Origin: Bacteroidales bacterium | Lineage (GTDB): Bacteria; Bacteroidota; Bacteroidia; Bacteroidales; UBA1715 | Assembly: GCA_024402335.1 (NCBI GenBank) | Contig: JAKSTZ010000009.1 | Coordinates: forward strand, 20,230-84,229 | Length of the DNA: 64,000 nt | Reading direction: 5' to 3' | Part shown: positions 1 to 7,975 of the stretch, in pieces | Layout of the letters: the number at the start of each line of letters is the position of its first letter | Position numbering within the stretch: the stretch's first letter is position 1 | Made by a program: the position numbers and the translations under genes | The notes under the pieces: model-generated | Told to the model about the DNA's origin: nothing | What the model saw: only the letters and a program-made list of their open reading frames with translations | The model's database searches: none

Positions 1-1
1 G

Positions 2-781
2 ATAGAACGCGAATATCTCACCAATTCGATATGTATTCTTAAACAATATGACGAGAAGGGTTTTCTTAGAAGTAAAAAAATAGTATCGGAATATGGATTC
101 GCAATTGGCAAGGAATATATATATGACGGAGGAGGAAATGTATGGGTAACGATAGATACAGATGAGGGATATTCTATAAAAGCGTATGACATTATAAAAT
201 ATTGGATTGAAAAGGGAAAAGGTTTTCATACATGGAACAGAGAGTTTGATGAAATTGTAAAGGTTAAAGATGAAAATGGAAATCCATGTTGGCTGATAAA
301 AATATTTAATGAAGAGAAGAAATATGAATGTACATTGTTGGATGGTAAAACAGGAAATGTCATAAGAAAATATACGATAAACAAAAATCGTGAATATGTA
401 TCTGCACCGACTCCCTATCTTGATGGCGGGTATAACTATGATGAGATAAGGGAATTTGAAAATATAGTAAAATATGAAGAAGTTGACAAAGCGCCTGTCT
501 ATCCTGGAGGAGTGGCTTCTTTAATGTATGATGTGACAAACAATTGTCGTGATGCTTCTTTCCGTCTTTCAGTAAGAGAAGGACTTGTTATGGTACGATT
601 TATAGTAGACGAGCATGGAAATGCGATTATGGCGGAACCCTGTCCCCGTTCCGATTTTGGTTGTGTTTCTCATGTCATATCATCAATATCAACTCTGAAA
701 AAATTTGAGCCGGCAGAAAAAAATGGAGAAAAAGTAAAAGTATTTATAGTGGTACCTGTAGTCAAAAGAGTATATAGATAA
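2..781 (+). CDS. Partial protein with C-terminal TonB-like domain
   Basis: The reading frame is open from the first bases of the window, so the start lies upstream; 259 residues are visible. The N-terminal half is rich in Tyr, Lys, Gly and Glu and looks like the soft strand-rich repeats of MORN/YwqK-type proteins; I cannot name it further. The last 95 or so residues resemble a TonB C-terminal domain: a VYPGG motif, then VMVRFIVDEHGNA, then the end GEKVKVFIVVPV, in the usual order PxFPGG...GxVxVxFxVdxxG...NGxxVxVxfxxPv. In Bacteroidetes such domains often occur on secreted or membrane proteins that are not true TonB energy transducers. Codon use is AT-rich with many ATA and AGA codons, which suggests accessory DNA. 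Confidence 0.6.
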   Translation: MEREYLTNSICILKQYDEKGFLRSKKIVSEYGFAIGKEYIYDGGGNVWVTIDTDEGYSIKAYDIIKYWIEKGKGFHTWNREFDEIVKVKDENGNPCWLIKIFNEEKKYECTLLDGKTGNVIRKYTINKNREYVSAPTPYLDGGYNYDEIREFENIVKYEEVDKAPVYPGGVASLMYDVTNNCRDASFRLSVREGLVMVRFIVDEHGNAIMAEPCPRSDFGCVSHVISSISTLKKFEPAEKNGEKVKVFIVVPVVKRVYR

Positions 782-791
782 ATAAACTATT

Positions 792-944
792 ATGGAACAA
801 GAACATAAATATTACCCATCATTATCAAACAAATTTAATGTTGATAACTTGCCCTTTATAAAAGAGTTATTTGATGATTTGTATTATAGAAAACTGTATG
901 AATCAAGGACTAGAAAAGATGAATACAACAAAACAAAAATATAA
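792..944 (+). CDS. Small hypothetical protein (50 aa)
   Basis: An ATG ORF starting 10 nt after the preceding stop, encoding a 50-residue charged and aromatic-rich peptide beginning MEQEHKYYPSLSNKF and ending DEYNKTKI. It overlaps the next ORF by 26 nt in another frame. I recognise no family. The close spacing favours translation together with the upstream gene, but the peptide could also be the front part of a gene broken by a frameshift whose rest is the next ORF. Little supports either reading. Confidence 0.35.
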   Translation: MEQEHKYYPSLSNKFNVDNLPFIKELFDDLYYRKLYESRTRKDEYNKTKI

Positions 945-1164
945 TCCACAGTCTCATTTTTTTGTGAATGCGGAAGCATTAATCATGGCGGATGGAAAAT
1001 ACAAAAGCACAGACGCATACGGACCTGTTTTAGGCGAAGAAGAGACTAAATATAGAGTGACCTCATTTGTACGAACAGACCGTGTAACTGAAGTATATGC
1101 TATATGTGACGGTGATGTTTTTAATATGCGGAAATTTATAGGATTTAAAAACTATATAAAATAA
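919..1164 (+). CDS. Small hypothetical protein (81 aa)
   Basis: The frame is open from 871 (a TTG), but the first ATG with a plausible purine-rich site just upstream (AGAAAAG) is at 919. It encodes 81 residues starting MNTTKQKYNPQSHFF and ending MRKFIGFKNYIK, with no signal peptide or membrane segment. No family recognised. It sits in the same AT-rich accessory stretch as the TonB-domain protein and probably belongs to the same transcript. Confidence 0.45.
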   Translation: MNTTKQKYNPQSHFFVNAEALIMADGKYKSTDAYGPVLGEEETKYRVTSFVRTDRVTEVYAICDGDVFNMRKFIGFKNYIK

Positions 1165-1206
1165 AATTCAAATTGTTGGAGTGTTATAGATGAGGGAAAT
1201 GGTTGT

Positions 1207-1252
1207 TTCGACAGGCTCAAAGACCTGTAGCGCGTTGCCTGAGCTTGTCGAA
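1207..1252. repeat. REP-like palindromic repeat
   Basis: Arms TTCGACAGGCTCA (1207-1219) and TGAGCTTGTCGAA (1240-1252) are inverted copies with one mismatch in 13 bp, around a 20-nt loop. From general knowledge, palindromes with a TTCGACAAGCTCA core are scattered in many Bacteroidetes genomes. The stop codon of the minus-strand gene (1217-1219) lies in the left arm, so the last dozen codons of that gene are read from the repeat. No second copy was seen in the window. Confidence 0.7.
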
Positions 1253-1627
1253 GGCGGAGCTGTTGAGTAGTTCTTCTATAGTAGCAACTTGTTTACGGAC
1301 TTCGTCGAAACATAATTTCATTTCGTTGCCATCGCCGAATGAAACAGATTGATCCAAATAGTAGGAGAATGAATTGTCATATATAACAACGTCCAAAGTA
1401 TGAATAACCTCGTAACAATTGTCGGAGGCTACTTCTAAGTAAACTTTAATCTGGTGCCCGTCGTCGTAGGCTACATCTCCTTGTATGTATTCAATAAATG
1501 ACATAAGTCGCTCGTAGATTATTTCATGGTTTGTGTTCGGACATGCAACGCGGGTCCATCCTTGTTGTGGAGTTGCAAACAAATGACACGAAATAAGTAA
1601 ACAAATTATAAATAGAAATTTTTTCAT
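1217..1627 (-). CDS. Secreted hypothetical protein
   Basis: 136 residues with a clear signal peptide (MKKFLFIICLLISCHLFA, then TPQQ). The mature part has alternating strand-like segments and no recognised domain. Its C-terminus, SAFDKLRQRATGL, is encoded by the palindromic repeat at 1207-1252, so the natural end of the protein may have been replaced by repeat insertion. A TATATTTG -7 box on the minus strand (1650-1657) supports expression from just upstream. Function unknown; the site of action is expected to be periplasm or cell surface. Confidence 0.65.
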   Translation of the reverse strand: MKKFLFIICLLISCHLFATPQQGWTRVACPNTNHEIIYERLMSFIEYIQGDVAYDDGHQIKVYLEVASDNCYEVIHTLDVVIYDNSFSYYLDQSVSFGDGNEMKLCFDEVRKQVATIEELLNSSAFDKLRQRATGL

Positions 1628-1717
1628 AGTAGTTGCTTTTTTAGTTAGACAAATATATAAAATCTGTTCGATAAATGTAGATTGAAAAAGAAATGCTGCT
1701 GATTATTACAAATAGAA

Positions 1718-1748
1718 TTTGTTCCTCTCTGTAGAAATTGTAGTTTTG
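1718..1748 (+). promoter_or_regulatory. Promoter of metA
   Basis: A perfect match to the Bacteroidetes primary promoter: TTTG at 1718-1721, 19 nt, then TAGTTTTG at 1741-1748. It lies 25 nt upstream of the metA ATG, so the leader is short and leaves no room for a riboswitch. Confidence 0.8.
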
Positions 1749-1773
1749 CAGCCAAATAAAAAAATGCTTTATA

Positions 1774-2655
1774 ATGATTGTTGTTCCTAAGAATCATCCT
1801 TTGATTGAGAAATTAAATACAGAAGGTTTGTGTTTGACAGATCAAAAATCGGTTGGTAAGTCTGTAAAAATGTTATTTCTTAATCTGATGCCTGACAAGG
1901 AAGATTCTGAGGCAGATTTATATCGAGCTTTACAGTCAGTTGAAGTACCAATAGAGATTACGCTAATCAAGATGAGCAATTTAATGTATAAACATACTCC
2001 GCAAGAGTATATGAATACGTATTATCTTGATTTGGCGGAATTGATGGAACAAAATCAAGACTATGACGCAATGGTTATCAACGGTGCTCCTTTCGAACGA
2101 TTTGAATATGAGGAAATTGTGTATTGGAAACAGTTGTGCGTTTTCTTCCGTTGGGCGGATAAACATGTAAAATCTACAGTACATATTTGTTGGGCAGCTT
2201 TTGCAAGAATATATTACAATTGGGGAGTACATTTCAAACGTAATTCTTTTCAATGGAGTGGGGTGTATCCACATACCATATATGACAGAAGTACGTCGTT
2301 GGTTGATAATTCTTTGCAGGAAGTTTCTATGCCGGTAAGTCGTCCATGGTATCTTTCGCATGATGAGATTGCTGCAGTTTCGGATATGAAAATTATTGCA
2401 GAATCTCCTGTTACAGGTCCTGGTATTATAACAGCTTTCGAAGGCCGACAAATTTATACTATTTGCCATCCGGAATATGGTTGCGATAGATTGTGTAATG
2501 AATATAAACGTGATCTTGCGAATGGAAAAAATCCAATGTTCCCGTTTAATTATTTTGAAAATGACGATGAATCTCAACCAGTTAAATTCTGTTGGCAAAG
2601 GAATCGGGATATCTTTTTCAAGAATTGGATAATGAATTATGTTTTGAAATTATAA
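1774..2655 (+). CDS. metA: Homoserine O-acyltransferase (probably acetyl-specific)
   Basis: 293 residues of the MetA family, which acylates homoserine to start methionine synthesis in the cytoplasm. The catalytic Cys is C139 (VHICWAAFARIYYNWG) and the His-Glu pair is H232/E234 (ICHPEYGCD). The family core LNLMP (residues 36-40) is present. The residue that decides the acyl donor, which is Gly111 in the succinyl-CoA enzyme of E. coli, aligns with E108 here (INGAPFERFEYEE); Glu at this place goes with acetyl-CoA use in Bacillus-type enzymes, so the product is probably O-acetylhomoserine. The sequence is rather divergent from other Bacteroidales MetA proteins that I know. Transcribed alone or with the lipoprotein downstream. 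Confidence 0.88.
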   Translation: MIVVPKNHPLIEKLNTEGLCLTDQKSVGKSVKMLFLNLMPDKEDSEADLYRALQSVEVPIEITLIKMSNLMYKHTPQEYMNTYYLDLAELMEQNQDYDAMVINGAPFERFEYEEIVYWKQLCVFFRWADKHVKSTVHICWAAFARIYYNWGVHFKRNSFQWSGVYPHTIYDRSTSLVDNSLQEVSMPVSRPWYLSHDEIAAVSDMKIIAESPVTGPGIITAFEGRQIYTICHPEYGCDRLCNEYKRDLANGKNPMFPFNYFENDDESQPVKFCWQRNRDIFFKNWIMNYVLKL

Positions 2656-2674
2656 GCATATTTTGTTATCTTTA
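2643..2674 (+). promoter_or_regulatory. Promoter of the small lipoprotein gene
   Basis: TTTG (2643-2646), 20 nt, TATCTTTA (2667-2674), overlapping the end of metA. It places the transcript start just before the ATG at 2700 and argues against the longer in-frame start at 2592. Confidence 0.55.
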
Positions 2675-2699
2675 TCTGCGAATTAAAACTGTTAATACT

Positions 2700-3089
2700 A
2701 TGAAAAATTTTAGAAAAATGTTTTTGTGCGCTGTTATTTGCGCTACAGCGTTTGTACTGTCTTCTTGTCAGTCAAAAGAAGAAAATGTTATTTCTCAAAT
2801 GGAGAAAATTGAAAAAATGATTTCCTCAGAAGATTTTCAGGTAGATAAACTTGATGAAATAGAGAAACAATATGATGCTATTATGACAGCTTCGAAAGAA
2901 TGCAATTTTTCCGATGAACAAAGAAAACAACTTGTTGAGATTCAAGGACGTATAGCTGCAGGTATGACAAAGCAAATGATTAAAGGTGCAGGCTCTATAC
3001 TTAACGATGCTATTGATGCAAGTCAAGGTTTTATGAAAGGATTTACAGATGTTATTTCTGAAGAAATAGAGAAGGCTACTAAAGAATAA
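2700..3089 (+). CDS. Small lipoprotein, hypothetical
   Basis: 129 residues from the ATG at 2700. The start is chosen because it gives a clean lipoprotein signal (MKNFRKMFLCAVICATAFVLSSCQS, lipobox LSSC) and follows the promoter; a longer in-frame start inside metA would bury the signal peptide. The mature part is charged and helical (EKIEKMISSEDF, EEIEKATKE), probably a short helical bundle in the periplasm or on the surface. The central glycine-containing segment (MIKGAGSILNDAI) could be weakly amphipathic. Function unknown. Confidence 0.75.
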   Translation: MKNFRKMFLCAVICATAFVLSSCQSKEENVISQMEKIEKMISSEDFQVDKLDEIEKQYDAIMTASKECNFSDEQRKQLVEIQGRIAAGMTKQMIKGAGSILNDAIDASQGFMKGFTDVISEEIEKATKE

Positions 3090-3111
3090 GTATAATTTTC
3101 ATTACAGTTGA

Positions 3112-3146
3112 AACGGAAATATTCTTAGGAATGTTTCCGTTTTTTA
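3112..3146. terminator. Bidirectional terminator
   Basis: AAACGGAAA (3112-3120) and TTTCCGTTT (3135-3143) form a stem followed by T residues on the plus strand and, in reverse, on the minus strand. It separates two convergent genes; the T-run touches the stop codon of the minus-strand gene. Confidence 0.8.
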
Positions 3147-4379
3147 TTGTTCTTTCTTCTTGTTTATAAATGAACTAGGCATTAGTACTTCTTCAGGAAG
3201 TATTTTTAGTATGATAGGCAAAATAAACGCTCCCCCCGGAATCATAAATATAGCAAGGGAAGGAATGGTCTTCAGAAGGTCGAAAATTTGCTCTCGAACT
3301 TTATCTTTCTCTGATGTCGAAAGGTCTTCGTTTATTGACTTGCGTATTAATTCGACAAGTTCTTTGCTTTCGAGTATTTCTGTCGTTATTTTTTGCTTGT
3401 TCTTTTGAATGATGTTTTGTGTTCTGTCGAATAAGGCTTGTCGTATTTTATCTAAACCTTCGCTGTAATGTATGTAAAATAGTTTGTTGCCTTCGAGTCT
3501 GAGATAGTTTTCTACGTATATGTGAGATAATTGTGTGTCGTCTTCGGTTAGGTTGAGTTTTTTTGCTACATCAACGAGAAAAAGCACTTCGTTTACTTGT
3601 ACGTTGTTGTCGGAGAAGCAAGCAAAAGTGGCGTAATCATACAGTATCCTGCGTATATGTATGTTGTCGTTTGTGTATTTATCGAAGTTTACAGATTGAC
3701 ATTCATTCTCGTCTTGTTCTTCTAAGCCTACTGCAGCGGAAAGATAAGTAGCAATCGCTTTAGCGTTTTTATCTTGTGTAATGCTGGCTGCTTGCAAGAC
3801 TAAAGAAATACAGTCCTTTTCTATATCTTTTCGTTTGTCGTAGCCATAAATACCATCGAGCCAAAGTGCAAAGTACAAGACGTCCAAGCTTGCAAAAAGA
3901 TTGAATTTAACACCTTTCCAAAATGTTTTGTGTAACAGAGTTGGATTGCTGGTTCTTTGGTTAATTAGTTGCTCAACAAGTTCGTTTAAACTATCGTCTT
4001 TGGAGAAGATAGAACGATATCTTTTGTTGTCGTTGTCTCCTAAAGTGAATAGCATGTAGAAATCATGAATGTGTTGTAAGCAATCGGTTATGATTTCTGT
4101 ATTGATTGTCGTTGTTTGTTTCCAACGAAAAAAAGTGAGAAACAAACTTTGTGTTAGTGTTATTTTGAAAGAGTCGGAGATAGACCAGGTTTCCTTTTTT
4201 CGGTATTCTGCAATGGATTCTTCTGTGATTTTGCCGTAAAAAAGTCCGGTTGTATGTATGTGGCAGTGTGCAAAATCGGCTGTAGTTTTGTGTATAGGAA
4301 TAGGCAAACCATGGGCTTGTACATTTTCTGTTATGCCATCAATGCATAACGGTAACCAATTTTTTGCTGAAGGATCCAC
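3144..4379 (-). CDS. LETM1-like domain protein
   Basis: About 411 residues. The C-terminal 45 residues carry the LETM1-like signature: LLKTIPSLAIFMIPGGAF then ILKILPEEVLMPSSF, i.e. xxIPGGxxxLPxxxxxxPxxLPSxF, also found in Bacteroidetes proteins annotated as LETM1-related and biofilm-associated. The rest is helical and mostly soluble. No ATG exists near the start: a stop (TAA at 4388-4386) is directly followed by TTG (4385), and a GTG at 4379 gives a protein starting (M)DPSAKNWL, matching the usual MNPS opening of these proteins, so GTG is chosen. Eukaryotic LETM1 is a mitochondrial ion exchanger; a bacterial role is not established. It lies 37 nt downstream of rsmD. Confidence 0.7.
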   Translation of the reverse strand: MDPSAKNWLPLCIDGITENVQAHGLPIPIHKTTADFAHCHIHTTGLFYGKITEESIAEYRKKETWSISDSFKITLTQSLFLTFFRWKQTTTINTEIITDCLQHIHDFYMLFTLGDNDNKRYRSIFSKDDSLNELVEQLINQRTSNPTLLHKTFWKGVKFNLFASLDVLYFALWLDGIYGYDKRKDIEKDCISLVLQAASITQDKNAKAIATYLSAAVGLEEQDENECQSVNFDKYTNDNIHIRRILYDYATFACFSDNNVQVNEVLFLVDVAKKLNLTEDDTQLSHIYVENYLRLEGNKLFYIHYSEGLDKIRQALFDRTQNIIQKNKQKITTEILESKELVELIRKSINEDLSTSEKDKVREQIFDLLKTIPSLAIFMIPGGAFILPIILKILPEEVLMPSSFINKKKEQ

Positions 4380-4416
4380 AAACAATTATTTTTTCAAATG
4401 TACAAATTTCTTCCGA

Positions 4417-4959
4417 CTACTCTTCGGAAGTTCTGAAGAAACTAAAATGTACTTTGCCGTATGTACATAATCGGCTGAAATGTTCGTGTTTGCTAAAATC
4501 GACTTCTGCAGGATGTTCCACAATAACTAATGTCTCTTTTTTTACCGCTTTGCTGGCATAAATATAGTTTGGAACTTCTGCAATCCAAGGAAGATTGTAT
4601 GGTGGATCGGCAAAGACAATATCGAATGAACGATTAGCTATTTTTAGAAAATCTCTAACTTCGGAAATCAACACTTTCATTCCGTTGATGTTGAGCTTCT
4701 TTGTCGTTTGTTTTATGAAGGTTGCATGTTTCGCATTTTTCTCTATGCTCACAATGTCGCTACAACCACGTGATGCACATTCGTATGAAATGCTGCCGAT
4801 TCCAGAGAAAAGGTCTAAAACACTTATTTCTGAGAAATCAAATTCATTGTTCAGAATGTTGAAGAGACCTTCCTTTGCCATATCGGTGGTAGGGCGCAAT
4901 TCAAATTCTTTCGGCGCGTTTATTACTCGACCACGCAAGTCTCCACTAATTATTCGCAT
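4417..4959 (-). CDS. rsmD: 16S rRNA (guanine-966-N2)-methyltransferase
   Basis: 180 residues. The opening MRIISGDLRGRVI and the segment LRPTTDMAKEGLFNIL are diagnostic of RsmD, which methylates G966 of 16S rRNA during small-subunit assembly. The SAM-binding motif is LDLFSGIGSISYE and the catalytic motif is DPPYNLP. Length is normal for the family. It overlaps the end of the DUF3822 gene by 10 nt, so the two are co-translated, an arrangement common in Bacteroidetes. Confidence 0.95.
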   Translation of the reverse strand: MRIISGDLRGRVINAPKEFELRPTTDMAKEGLFNILNNEFDFSEISVLDLFSGIGSISYECASRGCSDIVSIEKNAKHATFIKQTTKKLNINGMKVLISEVRDFLKIANRSFDIVFADPPYNLPWIAEVPNYIYASKAVKKETLVIVEHPAEVDFSKHEHFSRLCTYGKVHFSFFRTSEE

Positions 4960-5759
4960 AGGTCAACGTTGCAATGGTTGTAGAATAACATATATGGGAA
5001 TTTTTCAGGGAAATCTTCGCTCTTTGCAATTGAAAGATTTTTAATGAAGACTTGTAAGGCTGAAAAATAAGGTGACTTTTCGCCAATTATTCCCGATAAT
5101 TCTACTGGTGTGTTTAATGTGTCAAGATGTAGTTTGTCGAAAATATTCATCACGTAGAATGTGAAGTCGTTCACATTTGCAAAACGGAATGAATTACAAA
5201 AACGCAATTCTTTTCCTTTTATATACATAGCAGAAAAGAAATTGTTTTCTATAGAGATTACTAGTTTCTCTTTTTTTGTTTTTATGTTAGCTTCAAGCAT
5301 GGGTGCAATTTGTGGAACGTACGAAATGTAACTTTGTTCTTTAAAAGCACTTCTGCAGAGTGTCCAAATTGTTTGTTCAATAGGGAATAGAACAACTATA
5401 TCATTATTTTGTGATTCATAGTTTATAACTGATTCTTGTTCACTGATAGTGAAGTTCAAGTCAGAATATTGTTCTATAAGCGTATCGTCGTAAAATTTTT
5501 TTGGAACCAAAGTGAATTTTTGTGATACGACAATGATGGTTACCGAAGCAAACACAGATTGTAGGATTTCTTGTTCAAGAAATTTCTTGAATTCCTCGTC
5601 TTTTTTGTTCGGTGCAACTGTAACATAGGCAAAAGCCTCAATGTTTTGTTTGTACAAAATCAAAAAAGAAAATCCATCTCGACGTATCGAAATGGATAAA
5701 CGACAATCCTTTGGCTTTCGTTTAGAATATGATTCAGAAACAAAAGAGAAATCTTGCAT
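4950..5759 (-). CDS. DUF3822 family protein
   Basis: 269 residues from the ATG at 5759, which follows the upstream stop codon by 1 nt; a longer frame would need a TTG inside the neighbour. It opens MQDFSFVSESYSKRK and has alternating strand/helix segments (LSISIRRDGFSFLILY; KLVISIENNFFSAMYIKGKEL), consistent with the actin/ASKHA-like fold I recall for DUF3822. No catalytic residues recognised. The family is confined to Bacteroidetes and nearly always sits beside rsmD, hinting at a role linked to ribosome or membrane assembly, but the function is unknown. Confidence 0.8.
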   Translation of the reverse strand: MQDFSFVSESYSKRKPKDCRLSISIRRDGFSFLILYKQNIEAFAYVTVAPNKKDEEFKKFLEQEILQSVFASVTIIVVSQKFTLVPKKFYDDTLIEQYSDLNFTISEQESVINYESQNNDIVVLFPIEQTIWTLCRSAFKEQSYISYVPQIAPMLEANIKTKKEKLVISIENNFFSAMYIKGKELRFCNSFRFANVNDFTFYVMNIFDKLHLDTLNTPVELSGIIGEKSPYFSALQVFIKNLSIAKSEDFPEKFPYMLFYNHCNVDLCE

Positions 5760-5760
5760 A

Positions 5761-6381
5761 TTATTGCCAGTTACCTTCAGTTGTTGCTTCGTCAAGTTTA
5801 CCGATACGTAAACCTTCGTATCCGCTTACTTTGCGTGAATATTCTTTTGCGTTTACAACTAATTGACGGTCAAGGTCGAATAGTAGGTCATCCCAAAGAA
5901 CGCCCATTTGGAATGTAGCGATTTTAGCACCACCAGAAGTTATTGAACTTGCAGCAATTTCGAATTGTTTGTCTGTTCCTGGAACATTTGCAATGTCATC
6001 CAAATTGAAGTTTGCTGACAATAAAGAGTCAGACATAAGCTTTTCAAATACAGGAACTTTTACTTTTTCTTGCCAAGCGCGACCAGCTGCAACTTCAGCA
6101 GAGTCTTCTATATCACCGATAGTTTTTGTGAATTCCAATGAGTCTTCTTTTGCGAAACGAATTAATTCAGCCCAATTGTCGGCATATTTGTTATATTTTG
6201 TTTCGTATGCGTTTTGTAATTCACGAGCGTTTGTAAGCTTTTCAATTACTAATGCTTGTCTTTTTGCTTTTTCTTCTCCAAATGTAATATCTACATTGAT
6301 AGTGTTGTAGATTAAGTAAGCAATGGCTACAATTACAAATGCCAAAATGACTTCAATACCGATTTTTAAACTTTTGTTCAT
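5761..6381 (-). CDS. Membrane-anchored hypothetical protein
   Basis: 206 residues with one N-terminal membrane helix (residues about 8-26, IGIEVILAFVIVAIAYLIY) and a large exported domain rich in Asp, Glu and Ala. The helix is followed by a charged helical region (EKAKRQALVIEKLTNARELQNAYETKYNKY in outline), reminiscent of a short coiled coil. Homologues occur upstream of DUF3822 and rsmD in related genomes, as I recall, but no function is known. A TATGTTTG -7 box on the minus strand (6416-6423) supports a promoter between this gene and the divergent helicase. Confidence 0.7.
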   Translation of the reverse strand: MNKSLKIGIEVILAFVIVAIAYLIYNTINVDITFGEEKAKRQALVIEKLTNARELQNAYETKYNKYADNWAELIRFAKEDSLEFTKTIGDIEDSAEVAAGRAWQEKVKVPVFEKLMSDSLLSANFNLDDIANVPGTDKQFEIAASSITSGGAKIATFQMGVLWDDLLFDLDRQLVVNAKEYSRKVSGYEGLRIGKLDEATTEGNWQ

Positions 6382-6473
6382 TTTTATATCCTTTAGTTTT
6401 GTAAAATTTCGTTTACAAACATAAAACTTTTTGTCCGTTTTATTGTTACTATTGCAAAATATTTTTCAACTGA

Positions 6474-7886
6474 ATGCTCCACGATTACTTAGAAAAACAG
6501 CTTCTTTCGAAATTCTCGTTTCAACCGACTGACGATCAGCGATTGACGTTTACCGAATTGGCGAAATTTTTGACTGGTGATCAGGAGGTGTTTGTTATGA
6601 AAGGCTTTGCCGGAACGGGTAAAACGACGTTGGTAAAGGCGATAGTGGATACATTGCATGCATTGGAAACACCGGTTGTGTTACTTGCTCCAACTGGTCG
6701 GGCAGCAAAAGTTTTGTCGAATTATACGGCAAAACCGGCTTTTACTGTCCATAAAAAAATATATCGTCAGAAAAACGTGGGCGATGGTTTTCATTCGTTT
6801 GGAATGTCCTTCAATGCTGTTGTGAATGCCGTGTATATAGTCGATGAAGCGTCGATGTTATCGATAGATACAGGTGAACGCTCGATTTTTGGTTCAGGTT
6901 CTGTTCTTGATGATTTGTTCCGTTTCGTTTTTAATGAGCATAATTGTAAGTTGCTGTTAATAGGCGATATAGCCCAACTTCCGCCTATAGGTTTGTCGGA
7001 TTCTCCGGCACTTGATGGAAAATATTTAGAAGATCATTTCTGGAAAAAAATTGCTATGGCGAGTCTTACGCAGGTTGTGAGACAGTCGGAACAATCGGGA
7101 ATTTTGCAAAATGCTACGATAATTCGTTCTCTTATTGAAAATGATAAGGATGTGTTCCCTCAATTACAGGTTTTACCCGATGTGGAACGTATAGACGGCA
7201 GTATGCTTTTAGAGGCGTTGGAAAACTCACATTCTAAGGTTGGCATAGACGACACAATAGTTGTGACTCGTACGAATAAATTGGCAAATCGGTATAATGA
7301 AGGAATTCGTCGTATGATATTGTGGAAAGATTCCGCTATTTGTATTGGTGATTACATTATGGTGGTCAAGAACAACTATTTCTGGACTGAGAAAAATAAT
7401 GATGTTCCTTTTATTGCAAATGGTGATATTGCCGAGATAGTTCGTATAAAGAAATATGAATCTTTGTATGGCTTTGATTTTGCAGAAGTAACGCTTCGTT
7501 TTCCTGATTATCAGGATTTTGAGCTTGATTGTAAAGTGCTTCTTAACACATTGACATCGGAGTCAGCCTCGTTGACTTCGGAAGAAAATAATACATTGTA
7601 TCAGGAAGTTTGTGCCGATTATCCGGAAGTCACCAATAAAAAAACGTTATATAGTAAAATAAAGCAGAATCCGCATTTTAATGCATTGCAAATAAAATTT
7701 GCGTATGCCATTACTTGTCATAAGGCCCAAGGTGGACAGTGGAAACACGTGTATATAGACCATGGCTTTATTACAGAAGAAATGGTAAATAAGGATTTTC
7801 TTCGATGGCTGTATACCGCATTTACTCGTGCGACAGAGAAAATTTATTTAGTGAATTTTAAGAAAGAATTTTTCGGGGAAAAGTAG
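6474..7886 (+). CDS. RecD/Dda-like superfamily 1 helicase
   Basis: 470 residues. Walker A is GFAGTGKTT (about residues 44-52), Walker B is VDEASML, motif III-like GDIAQLPPIG follows, and the C-terminal UvrD-like part has AYAITCHKAQGGQW and the arginine-finger motif LYTAFTRATEKIYLV. This is a compact 5'-3' helicase of the RecD2/Dda type, without the long N-terminal domain of RecD2. It probably acts in replication-fork or repair work. It is divergent from the rsmD-DUF3822 operon, as in many Bacteroidetes. A convergent terminator follows. Confidence 0.88.
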   Translation: MLHDYLEKQLLSKFSFQPTDDQRLTFTELAKFLTGDQEVFVMKGFAGTGKTTLVKAIVDTLHALETPVVLLAPTGRAAKVLSNYTAKPAFTVHKKIYRQKNVGDGFHSFGMSFNAVVNAVYIVDEASMLSIDTGERSIFGSGSVLDDLFRFVFNEHNCKLLLIGDIAQLPPIGLSDSPALDGKYLEDHFWKKIAMASLTQVVRQSEQSGILQNATIIRSLIENDKDVFPQLQVLPDVERIDGSMLLEALENSHSKVGIDDTIVVTRTNKLANRYNEGIRRMILWKDSAICIGDYIMVVKNNYFWTEKNNDVPFIANGDIAEIVRIKKYESLYGFDFAEVTLRFPDYQDFELDCKVLLNTLTSESASLTSEENNTLYQEVCADYPEVTNKKTLYSKIKQNPHFNALQIKFAYAITCHKAQGGQWKHVYIDHGFITEEMVNKDFLRWLYTAFTRATEKIYLVNFKKEFFGEK

Positions 7887-7921
7887 ATATGTAATATATT
7901 GTGTATCTACCTAATAAATAA

Positions 7922-7955
7922 AAAAAGGGATTGCCGTTTGACAATCCCTTTTTTG
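7922..7955. terminator. Bidirectional terminator
   Basis: AAAAAGGGATTG (7922-7933) and CAATCCCTTTTT form a perfect 12-bp stem around an 8-nt loop, with A and T runs on both sides. It ends the helicase transcript and the phosphofructokinase transcript from the other strand. Confidence 0.9.
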
Positions 7956-7975
7956 TTATATATTCTCTTTCGAGA

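Noticed and set aside
1981..2598. 205-aa minus-strand ORF opposite metA
   Set aside because: Shadow of metA; no start context, no recognisable domain, and metA has catalytic residues intact.
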